This document shows, one piece after another, positions 12,025-25,200 of a stretch of DNA of 64,000 nucleotides. This DNA is from Anarhynchus alexandrinus (lineage: Eukaryota > Chordata > Aves > Charadriiformes > Charadriidae). The stretch lies in NCBI GenBank assembly GCA_008711295.1, contig VUYV01000046.1, positions 2,058,759-2,122,758 of the forward strand. Direction: 5' to 3'. How positions within the stretch are numbered: position 1 is the stretch's first letter; every line of letters begins with the position of its first letter. Both the position numbers and the translations under genes were made by a program. Below the pieces are notes generated by a model. It was not told where the DNA came from. It searched no databases and was given only the letters and a program-made list of their open reading frames with translations.

Positions 12025-15000
12025 GGGAGTCCATTGAATAATGAGAGTTCATTAGTAATAGAGATCACCTAGTGAAAGATGAACACAGACACATTGAAAA
12101 GCGATAGAAATCAGTGAAAGCAGAGATACCTATGTTTGACTGTGGGAATTTTCTTCAGAAGCAGCTACAATCAAATGCTCAGATTTTTCAGATTTTTGTC
12201 AATCTAGAAAAAAAAAAAGTTTTAAAAGTGCAAAGTTAAAAATTCACAGAGCTAAATTATACTGAGTTCTTTTTCTATCTTGACTCATTTTTTAGGGATT
12301 ACATTTGAAGGATCTTTCTCCAACAATAAGGTTCAAATATGCTACACGATATCTGAATTTTCACTTCAGAGCTCTGTTTCTGCAGTGGGGTAATTTAAGA
12401 AAAACAGCAAATTTTGTGAGGCCCAAAAAGAAAATGGCAAGTAATAGTAGTACTGTAAAATTCCTTTGGATTTCAAGAGAAAAATTGCTAAATAAAGCTG
12501 AACTATGTGTTTCATTGATGCTAACTGTTAGTGATGTGAAAAGATGTGCAAGGAAAAAAAAAGGCAATGAGACAGTGTCATAAAAAGGTGACTTTGTTGT
12601 GAAGCTTAAGGCTGACTTGAATATTGTGCAAAAGTGCATCAGATGTCTAGCAATTTAAGTTCTAGGCTGTGTACCTTCTATACCTGGGCAATTTTAATCT
12701 GTGGGATTTGGGCAGAAGAGCTAAACTCAATCATTACTTACCGGTGGGCTCTGGATCTGCATAATCACAGCACTGACAGCTAAATAAACACAGGATGAAC
12801 TATGTATCAGAGATATTTTGTAAGCAGAGAGTAGAGGAATAGCTCTCAAAGCAAGTACATGCATATACAGCCACATGACCTGGAGATCAGCTGGATGGAA
12901 GCTCACAACTGCTTCATAATAGTGACCAACACACGTGTTGAGGCTGTGGTGAGCACAATGAAGCTCAACCTTCATTTAAAGTTTTAATAAGTTACTATAA
13001 ATTTGTCGTGGTAGAAAAGCAAGTCAAAAGCTTAAACCTCGGTTACACATATGGCTATGTGAACAAGTTACCACAAGGCAGACAGTCTTCTACATGAAAT
13101 TTGTCATGTAAAGGCACCAGTACAGACTATAACAAACTTAAAAATTAAAAAAAAAAAGTAACTTAAACAATAGTGCTTTTTTAATAGCTTCAGCTTCATA
13201 CTAGTTTGACATGGCTATCTAGTCTGTTCTAGGCATCCTTTTATATTGAATGTCTCAATAATGGAAGATTATGTCTACATACCCACTAGTGCTCTGAAGA
13301 TCTAATGCATAATCAATATGATGTACAGTAAAAGAAAACCAATTATTAACCACTATGTTAACAAAAAAAAATGGCTAGAAAGATGGAGATTACACTTGAC
13401 CATTTATTTTCTGTGATTAAATTCCAATGAATCACATGGGGCATCCTTCAGATTTTCTCAAGAGAAAAATGAATGGGGGAAAAAAAAGGCAGAATAGCTT
13501 GGGAGACTTAATAGCCCATTGTCAGTCATTCGCAACTCAAATCTGTTCTCATTTATGAGTGAGGAGAAGGTTTTATTCTCTTATGTCTGTGAGAAGGAAG
13601 GGTGTGGTTCATGGTTCAGTTCCAGAACGTATCAGAGCCCCAAAAACTTGATCCCCTTGTTTTTGTTAAATATTTTTTTGTGAAGAAGTCATTAGTACAG
13701 TCACAACATTCCCCTTAACAATATTATGCAAAGCTCAAAGACTAAGGAAAATGCTGACTAAATGGCTTTTTAAGAGCTCATTTGTCTCAGGAAGTTGCCT
13801 GGAGTGACTTTTCCCCATGCAGTTTCTTCGGAACAGTGTTTTTGTATTAGTTAACATATGTCTGTTTGAGACTGAACTTGGAGAAGCCTCAAAAGGTCCC
13901 TTGGAGCAGGATGAGCATCACAAGAAGAGGTTGGGAGTGATGTACTGACTGTCCATGCTGGGGTTCACCTTGAAACAGCTTTCCTGTACAGCCCAAGAGC
14001 TGCCCAGGATGAAAGTAGGTTGTCTGGGGGAAATTTGCTTTTGCCATAGCAACCACAAGCAGGACACAGTTTTCCATGGCTATTCATTGCATTGCATCTA
14101 AAAGTTATATGAACCTTATTTGTTTCTATCTGTATCGAACTAAAATTGGTTTTTCTGCATTTGTGGGGCCTATTTAGTGTCATGCAGCTGTAGGATGTAT
14201 CCTTAGTGAAATAACAGGGGTTTTAACATTGTCCTCAGACTAATAGCTAACTCTAAAAAGCATCTTGGCAGGGGGAAATCTTGTAAAAGGATCCATACAT
14301 CCAAGTTGTTCTTGCACAATTCTGCTGTTGTTTTGTTCTGGCAGGGGTTCCTTTTCTGCTGTATCTCGAAGATCTTGAGAAAGTTAGTTCTGGCTTGCCA
14401 CCGGCAATAATCCTGTGATAGCCTGAAATTCAGAAATGTGTCACGCACCAGTCTACCATATCTCAATATCATGGGAGGTCCCAGTCTGTGTGTGGGATAA
14501 AAAGCATCTCCAACACGGAATTGTATCTTCATACATTTGTGTTGCAAGAATTCATGCTAATAATCTACATGTGTCTTAGCACAGGGCTATATGCAAAGCA
14601 AAACCAGTTCTTGACAATGTTAATTTAGAAAAAAAAAAGCAAGAAAAAAAATAATCCCTGCTTTTCACAAACTTACAGAACATATTAGTCACCTTGATGT
14701 AGAGCCTATTCATCTTTTCCATTGTAATTGCAAAATCAGTTTCCTCCTTGAACCAAAGCAAAAATCCTTCTCACAGGTGAAAAAGCATAAGCTTTAACAA
14801 TATGAGAAAATTCATTTCTTATTGCCATCTGCCTCTGGGATGTGAAAAGGAAGGGGGTTGATGCTGTATGGGCTCTGCCTTTGTGATTTAGTTAATCCTG
14901 CTGTGATAAAGTCCCACATCTGAAGTAGTGACTGTCAGCAGTTCTTCTGCAATAACGCACATGAAAAAGAGGGTGAACAAAAGAAATACAAAGCCAAAAG

Positions 15001-15129
15001 GAAAAAGAAAACGCAGGCATTTCAGTTGTAATACTGCATGCCAGCTTCATGATCAAATTAAACCTTCTCTGTTCTCATGTCCACTGCTGATTTTCTACCT
15101 TCTGGAGAGTTTCATATGAAAGACAGTCC

Positions 15130-15262
15130 AGTGCCGTGTGGTTAAGCCTATGCACTCAGAAAATGGGAGTTTGACTCATTCCTGTGTGATGGGCTTCCAT
15201 CACGACCTCTGGCTGTGACTCGGGCCCCTTTGCTGAGGACCCTGACTTAGTTACCTTTAGCC
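15130..15262 (+). repeat. Possible MIR-like SINE remnant
   Basis: The order GTGTGGTTAAG, TTTGACTCATTCCTG, CTGTGACTCGGG, CTTAGTTACC loosely follows forward-strand MIR (AGTGGTTAAGAGC, then a B-box-like segment, then TGTGACCTTGGGC, then AGTTACTTAACC). It is highly diverged and could be coincidence. Confidence 0.2.
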
Positions 15263-18200
15263 ACAGAACTAGATTTCTGCAGCATATTTGTGTCACAGGC
15301 TTCTTCATTCAGTAAACAGCAAGTCCAGGTAACCATGGTTAACCAGGACACCATGAGATGCAACTGCCCAGCAGCTGCCAGGCGAGAGATGTAGTGCAGG
15401 TCTCTATCATGAGCATTTAAACACATCCCTGTACGTTATGTCATGTATTTTCCTATTGGCTGCTTTTGTTTGTCACACATTTATTTGAACTATTTAATCT
15501 GTGTGCTAAGCATTTATTTAAATTCCAGATATTTATGCTATGGGTTTAATTTTTATTTCCTTATAAGCAAGTGTTTTGGGGTAGACCTGGTGTGATGCGT
15601 TTGGTAGCTAATCTTGCTGTTGATTAGCCACTCCAGGCTGACAGCTCAGCATCGTGCTATAGAATCACAGAATGCTGCTGCACAGGACTTTTTACCCTTT
15701 CTTAAATACGTTATGACTGAGGTGCTACCAACATCTCTGATGGGCTCGGCTTTGGCCAGTTTCAGGTCTGTCTTGGAGCCAGCTGGAACTGTCTCTGTCT
15801 GACATGGGGGCAACTTCTGGCAGCTCTCACAGAAGCCAACTCTGCAGCCCCCCACTACCAAAACCTCGTTTCGTAAACCCAGTACTCTTATATTAGTGAT
15901 CCAACAGCTGGGTGTAATGTTTCATATGAACTCTTAAAGAGATCTTTTTAATTTTCTTTTCTGCACACACTGTACCTATCTGGATGTCAGGGAACCCTTT
16001 CTGGTGTAGTTAGAAAGTTCAATGTAAAAGATTTTATTAAAATGCAATTTCTTTTTCTCCTTAAAAATGAACATTTATTCTAGACTGGATTTTTTTTTTA
16101 AGATGATTTTATCATAACCCCATAAAGCTTGTCTGAAAAGTTCTTAGGAAAGCAAAAATAAACCAAAAGGACCACAAAAGTGTATTTTCCTCTTCCGTGA
16201 AATCTGAACTGATTTCTGAGACTGTCATTCTTTATCGGTACCCAGAGTCTGTACAGCGTGGAGGGAGAGAGTTACCGCAGGCATCGAGGATTGTTCTGAC
16301 TGTTGTGAGAGATGCTGGGCACTGAGATTTGAAAAATCAGAAGCTTTGTCTTTCTCTAGGAAATCAGGTGGTGTTTTGGGCAAAGACAGGGCAAGATCTT
16401 GTGACAACAAAGCTGAACTCTTATACCATTGCTTGAAGATGTTGATCTTTCGTTATTGTTCCTGAAAACTGCCACACAAACTGAGAGGAAAGGATCATGA
16501 ACATTTATTTTATAAAGCTCTTTGTATGAAACACCAGACTCAGTTGGCCCAGAAGAAATCTTAAATAGGGTCAGTATCATATCTCTTAGAAAATATTTGG
16601 CCTAGTTCAATGACACTTTAAAGAACTCAAAGGTAGGAACACACTGAGGAAGAAGGGTTTTCCCTGCTGCACTGAGTGAAAGGGTCTAACATCACAGAGT
16701 AGCTCAGAATAGATAATTGCATTGTTCCCTCTGGTCTTATCTTGGAAACCACAAACGTCTGCAGTGGGAGATCTGTGACCTTTGCTAAACTTTGCAATCG
16801 TTTCTTAGATTTAGCCTGAGAGTAGCTACACTGCCATATTTGTTGATATTGCACTTAATTCCCCCCCCCAAAAATAAGTCTGTGTCAACTGAAATTACAT
16901 TTTTAGCAGAACAGATTGCAGGATTCCTTTATTTACTGATGTAAAGGTTAAAGATGCAGTCTTTGTTAATCCAAGTACACTAAATTCTAAAGGTCTGTGT
17001 GACTGTTGGGATGACGGTTGACTTTGGACTGTCTATCAGGTTTGGGTGCCGAGCTCTGAAAACGCACGCTTGTCAGCTGGTCAAGGTTGGGAGATGATAC
17101 CTGCAGCAGGAGCCACTTCTGCCTAAACTGGGAAACATCTGAACTTTCTGAGAGCACAGTGTCTCCTCTGGAGAAGAATGGGAGCTGGGAAGTATTCCAA
17201 AGTACTGCTTAGCCCCATGGGTTTGGGCTTCACAGCAGAAAAACTTTGGTGCCTTATGCTTTGTAGTGGTCATTGACTGTGAAATCACATCTAAAGGGTC
17301 TCCAACTGGAACCCAGAAAGAGCTGAGCACTCTGCGTCTGAAAAAGGAGGCTTCCAAGATGACTGGCCCTTAAAAATGATATAGTGTGTTTCCTGAATAA
17401 AATGAAATATGAAATGAAATAAAAATGATATAGCAATATATATTGTTAAATTGACACTAGCTTGACTGAGTATAGAATTCATGGCTGAGCACTGTGGTTT
17501 AAATACATCTCCATTTTGTGCTCCCTCTGCTCAAGAGACTGTTTCTACCTTAACCAGAAAGAAAATATTGAACTGTATTATTTGCTTCTTTTGTTGGAAT
17601 TACGTTTCCTAATTTATTTTTAACCAGTTGGTGCCAGATATTGTGCTTCTGTAAAGATTGTGAGAGGCAATAAATATCTGCCATGCAGACAGCCAACTTG
17701 GCCAAGGCTGTTGATTTATTTCAAACAACTGCTTTGATTTTATTTTCTTCAAGATTTACTCTGTAGTAGGAGATGACACTGTTGTCTTGTGCCATTAATG
17801 TTCTTCTCTTCCAGTGACACAGCCTGTTAATTAGAGAAAGGAGATAAATTAAAAGCCAAGTGGCAATCTATAAATCTTGATTTAAAAAGATTATTTTTCT
17901 TTGTATCAGGCTTTAGCACTTTTATTTCAGTACAAAAATAAAAAGAAATATGGGTGGTGTTTTTTATAATTTTTGCTGGCCATGTTTCAATACTGTTACA
18001 GTAGTGTTTGAACCATTTAACATCTCAGCGTCCTTTATTTAGTTATGTGCTTTTTAGATCTTTTTCTCATTGCGATTTCTAAGTGTTGCTGCATATTTCT
18101 TTCAGTTTTCATCATAGAGTTTGGTTTTCTTAATCTGCCTGATTTGAGGGTTTTTTCTTCTTCCTCATATTTTTGAGAGATGCAGCAATGAATGATTAGA

Positions 18201-19001
18201 TTTGACCCCAACAGAAAAAAAATGAACTACTTACGCAAGGTGCTCGAGGGTGTCTAATTGTGTCACAATCAAGGAATATTATTCACTGCTCAGTGATCCT
18301 TTGGACCAAAGGAACATGTGCCCCTTTTAAACTATACCTGAGCAGTAGTATGAGAGTTGTGACGGGAGGAGGAAATACAGCAGCAGTGATCCAGAAACCA
18401 TTGCTGCCTTAACCCATTCCTCCTTTTGGTTTGCTTCAGAGCCAGGATTTTGATTAGCCTGCCTCTTGGTCAGAGCGTAGCAAAGGGTCATTGCAAGTGG
18501 GAGAAGGCACAGAAAGGAGAAAGCTTCTTGGCCTACTACAAAAACTTGGTTGTGTGGACAACTTTCTGGGTGAACTGTAACACTCCTTTTCCAGCATACT
18601 TGATTCAGGCAACTTTAGCGTGTGCACAGAGAGTCTCCAAGCAGGACGTAGGCAACTTGTACACAGCAATTCTTTCCTGGTTAATACATACAGTAGACAG
18701 CTAGGTTTAATGAGCTAGTGGGTGAAGCATTAATATGCTCACCACAGTGTTTCTGTTGGCAAGGCACTCATCAATCAGACGGGGAAGGGCTCATCTCCAT
18801 TGCTCCTTGGAACAGGCTGATCCCTGATGCTGCTGAGCTGCCATCTTCTGATTGCCTGTTTTTTTAATTAGGGTCTTATACCCTTTTCATGTCAATATTT
18901 TTTCCCTCCTAAAAGCTGGAGCTGCTAGGTAATACATCTCTGCTATCACTTTTGTGTCTTTGTTTTCACTTTTCTGGTCTTGCATGGTTTTAACTCTTGG
19001 G

Positions 19002-19245
19002 TGTTCTCACCACGAGGAGGGACATATTCAGCACCACTTCCCAACAACAGTTTTATTAGGAACATGGGGTCAGGGTCACACAGCTGTTCTGCACCAAGGT
19101 GGGTCTTGGTTCACAAACGTCTGAGTCCTTCAGCCAAGGGCAATCAGAGCCACCAGTAAATAAGGAAAAACTAGGCACTTATAAGTTATAATAGGTAAGC
19201 CTCTACTGGATGTATCTCTAGGCCGTAGCAGGTTTTACATTGGAG
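19002..19245 (-). mobile_element. Possible decayed retroviral LTR
   Basis: Read on the minus strand, a TATA-like CTTATAAG (about 19165-19180) is followed roughly 115-130 bases later by the polyadenylation signal CCTAATAAAACTG (about 19050), then a U5-like segment ending GTGGTGAGAACA. This U3-R-U5 order and spacing fits an endogenous retrovirus LTR. The boundaries are guesses: the left edge is a TG...CA-type end, the right edge is uncertain, and no target duplication was confirmed. Confidence 0.35.
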
Positions 19246-22200
19246 TGTTTAAGAATAGGTTATGGACAGGTTTATAGCCTGCTGCTACTGGAGGTGGAGA
19301 AGACAATATCTGGCCAACAAAGTCTAATTTATTTTATCCTTTTATGCATGTAGACTGCTTTATGGTCCATTCTCACCATGATCAATTTGCTGATTTGCTA
19401 GCAGACTGATTTAGGAATGTATCTGTAACACTCTGTGATCCGTTTGAGCTGCTTCTGTTCATGTCAGTCCTCTCTGAAATTGGACCTTAAAGGGTTCAGG
19501 ATTAGTTTCCAGTTGAAAAGGTAATGTTCAACCTGCTTCTTTCTCCTATACTGTCTGTTTTCTTGACTGCAAGCCAAAATGTTCTTTGTGTTACACTTGG
19601 AGTAAATACTATGGATCTGATAGCAGAGTGCATAAATCGTTGCTGCTTTGCTGACTTGGATTTATGCTCAGAGTTACTGTATTGATTGTCTAAGATGACA
19701 TCTGATTTGTTCTCTGAAATTATACCGTACAAAACCCCAGCAGAACTTGTTTTCATCTGAAGGCTGATCTCTGAATGTTGCCTCTTTCCTCTTCCTCTGC
19801 CCGGTAAAACAGCAGTCCAATTGCACCCTAGTCTTTCTTCTTCATTTTGTTCCTATTTTCTTCATAATCTTAACCTTCCTTTAACTGCACCTCTGATCCC
19901 TGGACCCTGAAGTGAACAGCCACCTAACTACTTGATTCTTGACTGTTCCTATGGCTATTTTAGTCTAGAAAACTATACCCAGTGTAGGGTGAGTTAGCGG
20001 AGGAACAGGATTGCTGCAGTGCTGTAACAGTGGGACCCTTGGTCTCCAGAGCACAGCTTGTGTCAATTCCAAAGCAGCCATTTTCAGAATGGGAAATAGA
20101 TGTTGCCTTACCTGTAATTTAATTTCTGCATGTCAGAGTTAAACACCAAGTTTTGTGGCTTTGCACCAGCCTGGTTACCAGGTCAGGCTAAAATTCAACT
20201 CTTTCATCACTGCCCTGAGTCAACAAGGACTTAACAGGAGCAGAGGACCCAGAACTGTGCAATGGGAAGCAGAATTTCTCCATAGCAGAGTGGAGAGCTT
20301 ATGAGTTAATGTACACCCAGAGTGCATTATTTTTCCAAGGGAGTCAGGAGGAAGCACTTTCTTATCAAGGCTTTTGCTGACTTTCCTTCTTCCGCCCTTG
20401 TTTGACCCCACGCACATCTAAGGGCATGTCAGGAGCTCCCTGCAGGGAAGCAGGAGTCTTTCCACAGCTAGAAACCTTCTGTGAACCTAACCAAGTTGAG
20501 ATAATTCACCTTTGAGTAATTCGGGGGCTGCATCATAGGTTCTGCTAGGGTGCACAGTGGTGGCTGGACTAGTACCTTCGGATGTGTCAAGGTAGTTTGA
20601 CCTTCCATTAATGAAATCCCCACATACTTCTGGAGGCAGAATGAAGGCATGAGCCAGGTCTTGGAATTGCTACCCTAAGACTGATGAACAGAGTTCATGG
20701 TCTCTGTGTTGGACCTTGGGAAAATGAGAATTTCTGGTTTCTACTAACAAGATAATTGTGGACTGGACAAATGAAGATTGAACTAGACTTTTCTAACATG
20801 AAAGATACATTTGGAAAGGGGTGAAAGAAGCTATTACTATGTTGTGCATCCTGCAAAACCATCCACAGATGGAATATTTTGATGAAGCAGCTGTCCCATC
20901 CAAATGTAACTGAAGCAGTTGGTTGGTTCCCACTGAGACCAGAGAGACACTTGGCAGGATTCTAGCAAAATGTTAATGTATTGTGAATGTATCTGCCAGG
21001 CAGCCATTTGAACTGTCACCATTCTCTGCTACACACTGCAGCACGGCAAGGGCAGGGCCACGGGCACTGAATTTCAAGGCATTTGTCAGAGCTGTCCTCT
21101 TGGTACTGTCTCAAACAGATTGCATGTCAGCAGCCAAGTTTTGTTCAAAGGGAATGTCCAACTGCATTACTGTCAGCCTCTTTGCAGCATTACGTGCTAG
21201 CTGTGCTTGTCCTAAGCCATCGTTTGAGAAGCAGGCTTACTTATTGGAGAGCAGGGACACCTGAGGATTTTTGTTTATCTATTTATTTGTTGGTTTTTAA
21301 GCAGCCTTTAAATCAGGATGCTGTACTTACTGAGCAGCACTGATTCGGAGGAGAGAAGAAACACAGTGTCAGACAGACTTCACTGGGTTGTGCTGTACAG
21401 CTATTAAAAGACTGGATCACAGCAGGAACTTGGGCATGGTAAACGGATGCATCTAGGAGGGGTGGAGTGGTGGAGGGGACTGTGCATCCCTAAAATAGGC
21501 ACAGCATTTGATGCAGCTCTTCATGACACCCAAATTAGAATGGTTGTGGGTGTGAGCCTGACAGGTTGTCCCTGCTGAAGATGTTACTGCACCACTGTCA
21601 TCCACAAAGACTGAAAATAGGTATAAAACCTGGAGAAGAACTGTATTTTTAAGATATGACTAGAATGTCTTAAAGGCTAGAAGAAGACCACTTTGGTCAG
21701 ATGGTGTCATGTGTTGAAGGCATGCAGACTTGCTGGTGCTTTTGAAGGGCGATTCCTCTCTTGCAGTTTTGCAGAGGTTCATGTAGATGTGTCTCCAGTT
21801 GCAGTCCATTGTATGCTCTAATCCATGCTGTATCATCCAGTGTCCTACAAGGTATTTTAACTTTTAGTTTTGGCACAAACAGTTTCTACATTTCCCAGAA
21901 ATGGAACTAACCTTGATGCGTTGACCTGCGTTCTTTTTAGCTGAACTCTCTAAAGCAGCATTGCTGCTTGGGACCATAGAATTTTTTAAGCACATACCAA
22001 GTATAATTGTAATAATGATGCTGACTACTGCTTAAGCAGGTAAAGGGTGCATGTTTTGTTGCTATTGTTGTGGATATTGCTTCAAAGGTAGGATGTCTAA
22101 AGTAAAGTAAATGTGGACAGAAGAGCAGAGGCTTTGCAATGGTTGAGTGGTTAATTTTTGCTAGAATAATTGCTTACCTTTTCTGAAGATGAGACTTATA

Positions 22201-25200
22201 CATATGTATTAGAACTGAAGTATCCCATACATTATTTTATGTCCCTTTGTTGGAGATATGCTCAGGAAACTGAAATGACTGCAGTACCAAGACTAATATA
22301 CCTTCAGTAGTTACTAGTGCCAATATAACTAACCTCTTCTTTAATTAACATTTGAATATAATTAAGCAACAGCAGAATATAAACTTACTGCTGAATTTAT
22401 CATAGAAGAACCTTTCTCTTCCATGAAGAATAAGAACTGTGCTAGGAAGAATGAAAATTGTATGAGTCCTCTGAGATTGTGTGACTGTATTAGTCTCCAT
22501 TTTGCCTACTATACTTCTGTTTCTGAAACAACTGCACCAGAAGGTGGTTTACCTTTCTGTCACTTAATACGTTGAGCATCATTAAATACTTTGATGTAAT
22601 TAATAAAGAAAGTAACTTTATCTTAATCACTCCATATCTTCACAAACAATCCTTGCAGTGTCATATAAATAGCCAGTACATGAAATGAAACCAAACGGGT
22701 ACATAACATGCAAAGTTAGGGTGTGCAGCTTATGAGATATAAGTAGCAATATGGGTAAAATATAAGTCTGTGTTTTTATTTTAAAAAGAGCCTAGAAAAC
22801 GCTTCCATGTGAGTTTGTTCCTAAAGCAGAAGAGACACCTCTCTGAAGGTTAAAATACTGGGAGTTTCAGGGTATTCATTTAGAAACACAATCATGTATT
22901 TATTTTAAAATAAAACATGGGCCTTTTTTTGACACAAAGTCATCAAGTCTGCTGTGTGTCTGGATTTGGTTTTCAATCAAACCACGTTCAGATTATAATA
23001 TAACAATGTTTATCAAATGTGTGTTTCTGTGAAATTTCTTATATTTTTAATGAAGACAGATAGGTATATGCTGCCAGAAAGTTCCTGTGGGAAGGCAAAG
23101 AGTGGGATATGATGAGAATGATTCAGGAAAGAGCAGTGAAGAAAAAGGCAGGCTCAGGCCTGTGGGAGCAGAAGGTCATGGAGGGAGAAGATAAAAAAGG
23201 TGATGCAGGTAAAAGGAAGACAGTAAAATTCATTAAAGGGTTTGGACGACAAATATTAAGCTTTGGGCAGGAGAGATGTTTCTTTCCTAAATGATTGTTC
23301 CAAATATAATGAGAAGAGAACACAGACCTCAGAAGAAGCAAAGGCTGAAGTAGCTGTAGTGATGGAGAAAAGTTGGCCAAATGCTTGAGGTGGATGGTCC
23401 ATGCTGCTAGATGCTGCAAAAGAAGAAATCAAAGAATTTAGATATGAATCAGATACTTAGAAAGCAACAGAGAGGGTGTTCTACTGTGTCTGTGGAAGTA
23501 GAAGGATAATCAAGTAACAGATATTTTTAGGGGAGGAAAAGGCTATTAAGGTATCGATGTTAATTTCATGCATAGAGCTGCCCTTGATCCTAATCAACCT
23601 GCTGTATCTGGTTCCTGTCTGAGCTGCAGTACACATCTTGGAGATGTCAACTGATGATGAAAGAAGGATGGAGAAAACAGCCTGATTTACTTTTATTTTT
23701 ATTCTTTATATGATCTTGTTGGAAAGTCCTGCCAAAACATTGTATTGGAGCTCTCTGATCTTGCTGCACAAGGTTGGAAATGAATCTGCCTGACATGAAG
23801 GATAAGCGAACCTCTTGTTAGAGGTGGCTGCTGGATGGCCTGCATGGAGATGTGAATGCGGAATTGGGCAGAGGCCAGTTGAGCTTTTGGGAATTGCCAG
23901 GTGTGGAAGACAGAAACAAATGCTGAGTGTTTGTCATCAAAGGAAAAGGGGTGAACTGAGAATAGGTCCTGGAGGGACATGACCAGTGTTGACATGTTCA
24001 AGTAGATACAGGAGTTACAACACAAAAAACCTGAGTGAGACTTCAGTGCAATAGAAGAAGGAAAAGAGGACACTTTGTCACAAAAAATGACAACATCCAG
24101 CAGCAAATGGATCCACTGTAAAGATATCAAGATGGTTTTCAATGGGAACAGAAGAAACTAGACTGCAAGGGTGCTGCTGCATTGCTAAACAGAACAGGCT
24201 AAGCATTGGTCTCCAGCCCAGAGTTCAAATGAGGAGGGGTTGCTTGTAACCACACAACCAAACTCCCTCTCCTTTCCTTCCCTCAGCCCACATTGCCTTC
24301 AGGGAATGGTCCCTGGCAAGTGCTTTTCCTAAACTTGCCTGAAAGTCTGCTAATTGACATTCTAATTGCACCAGAGCAAGCCTGTGCTAACAATTTAAAG
24401 CCATGAATGACTGCAATTAATGTTACAGTCCATGTCATGGCCCTGTTTTTATGTACTAACACATTTCTCCCAATGAAACAGGGTGGTGAGACCATTAAAA
24501 CTGTGAAACAGACTGTGCCATCAAAGTTTGAATACATGGAGAGGGACTCATGGGTTCAAAGACGGGGGTGAAAAGTATGTTCTTGCTGTACTTGGGAGAC
24601 AGGCATGAATATGACAGGCATTGAATAAGGAGGCGAGAATCAGGCTGAAAATGAGCCAGTCCGAAACCCTGGAGAGATGGGGTCAAGAGGACAAGCCAAA
24701 GAGATAGAGATCAAGAGCATGGGAGACAGCTCTGAGTCAGCAGTACTGGAAGGAAATCAGATGAATTTCTCTCTAATGGCTTGGGGTCCTTTTTATATCA
24801 TTTCTCTGCAGTGCTAGCAGCAGCAATATTTGCTGTAGCAGATGTGGATTTAATTAATGTGTGGCTTATTTCTTTCTCTGGGTCACTCTGAAACCTCAAA
24901 TGGAGGGCGAGAGTGTGTATGGTGAATTGCTTGCAAATTCAAGTGGGGCAAGAGGTGACAGTAGGGTCACTCCTGGAGGTCATGGTGTGAAGGAAGCAGA
25001 GATTGCTGCCTCTCAACCTCATCTCTCAGCTGAAGTTGAGGTCAAGGGTATGAGTGAGACATGGTTGCTTTTTCTGACATTGGAGCTCTGGACACTGTGG
25101 CCAGTGAAGTCTTTAGGGGACTTTTACAGCAGCTCATTAAGCTCCAGACTGGCGTGTTTGGCACGGCAGTGTAGGTCACTACAAAATTTGTTTTCCACTC

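Larger units (their letters stand above)
10831..19001. other. Long unique non-coding stretch
   Basis: AT-rich sequence without a recognisable gene. It holds a 10-bp perfect hairpin at 12001-12024, homopolymer A runs near 12210 and 14628, a C run near 16861, and a short repeated motif AAAATGATATAG near 17375 and 17424. Two blocks (11030-11240 and 17570-18080) look like conserved non-coding elements, with several TTAATT/TAATTAG cores. A possible MIR-like remnant lies at about 15130-15262. Confidence 0.5.

Noticed and set aside
15657..15680. ATAGAATCACAGAATG as a CR1 3' end
   Set aside because: Only about 16 bases match. The sequence after it has none of the following CR1 3' UTR.
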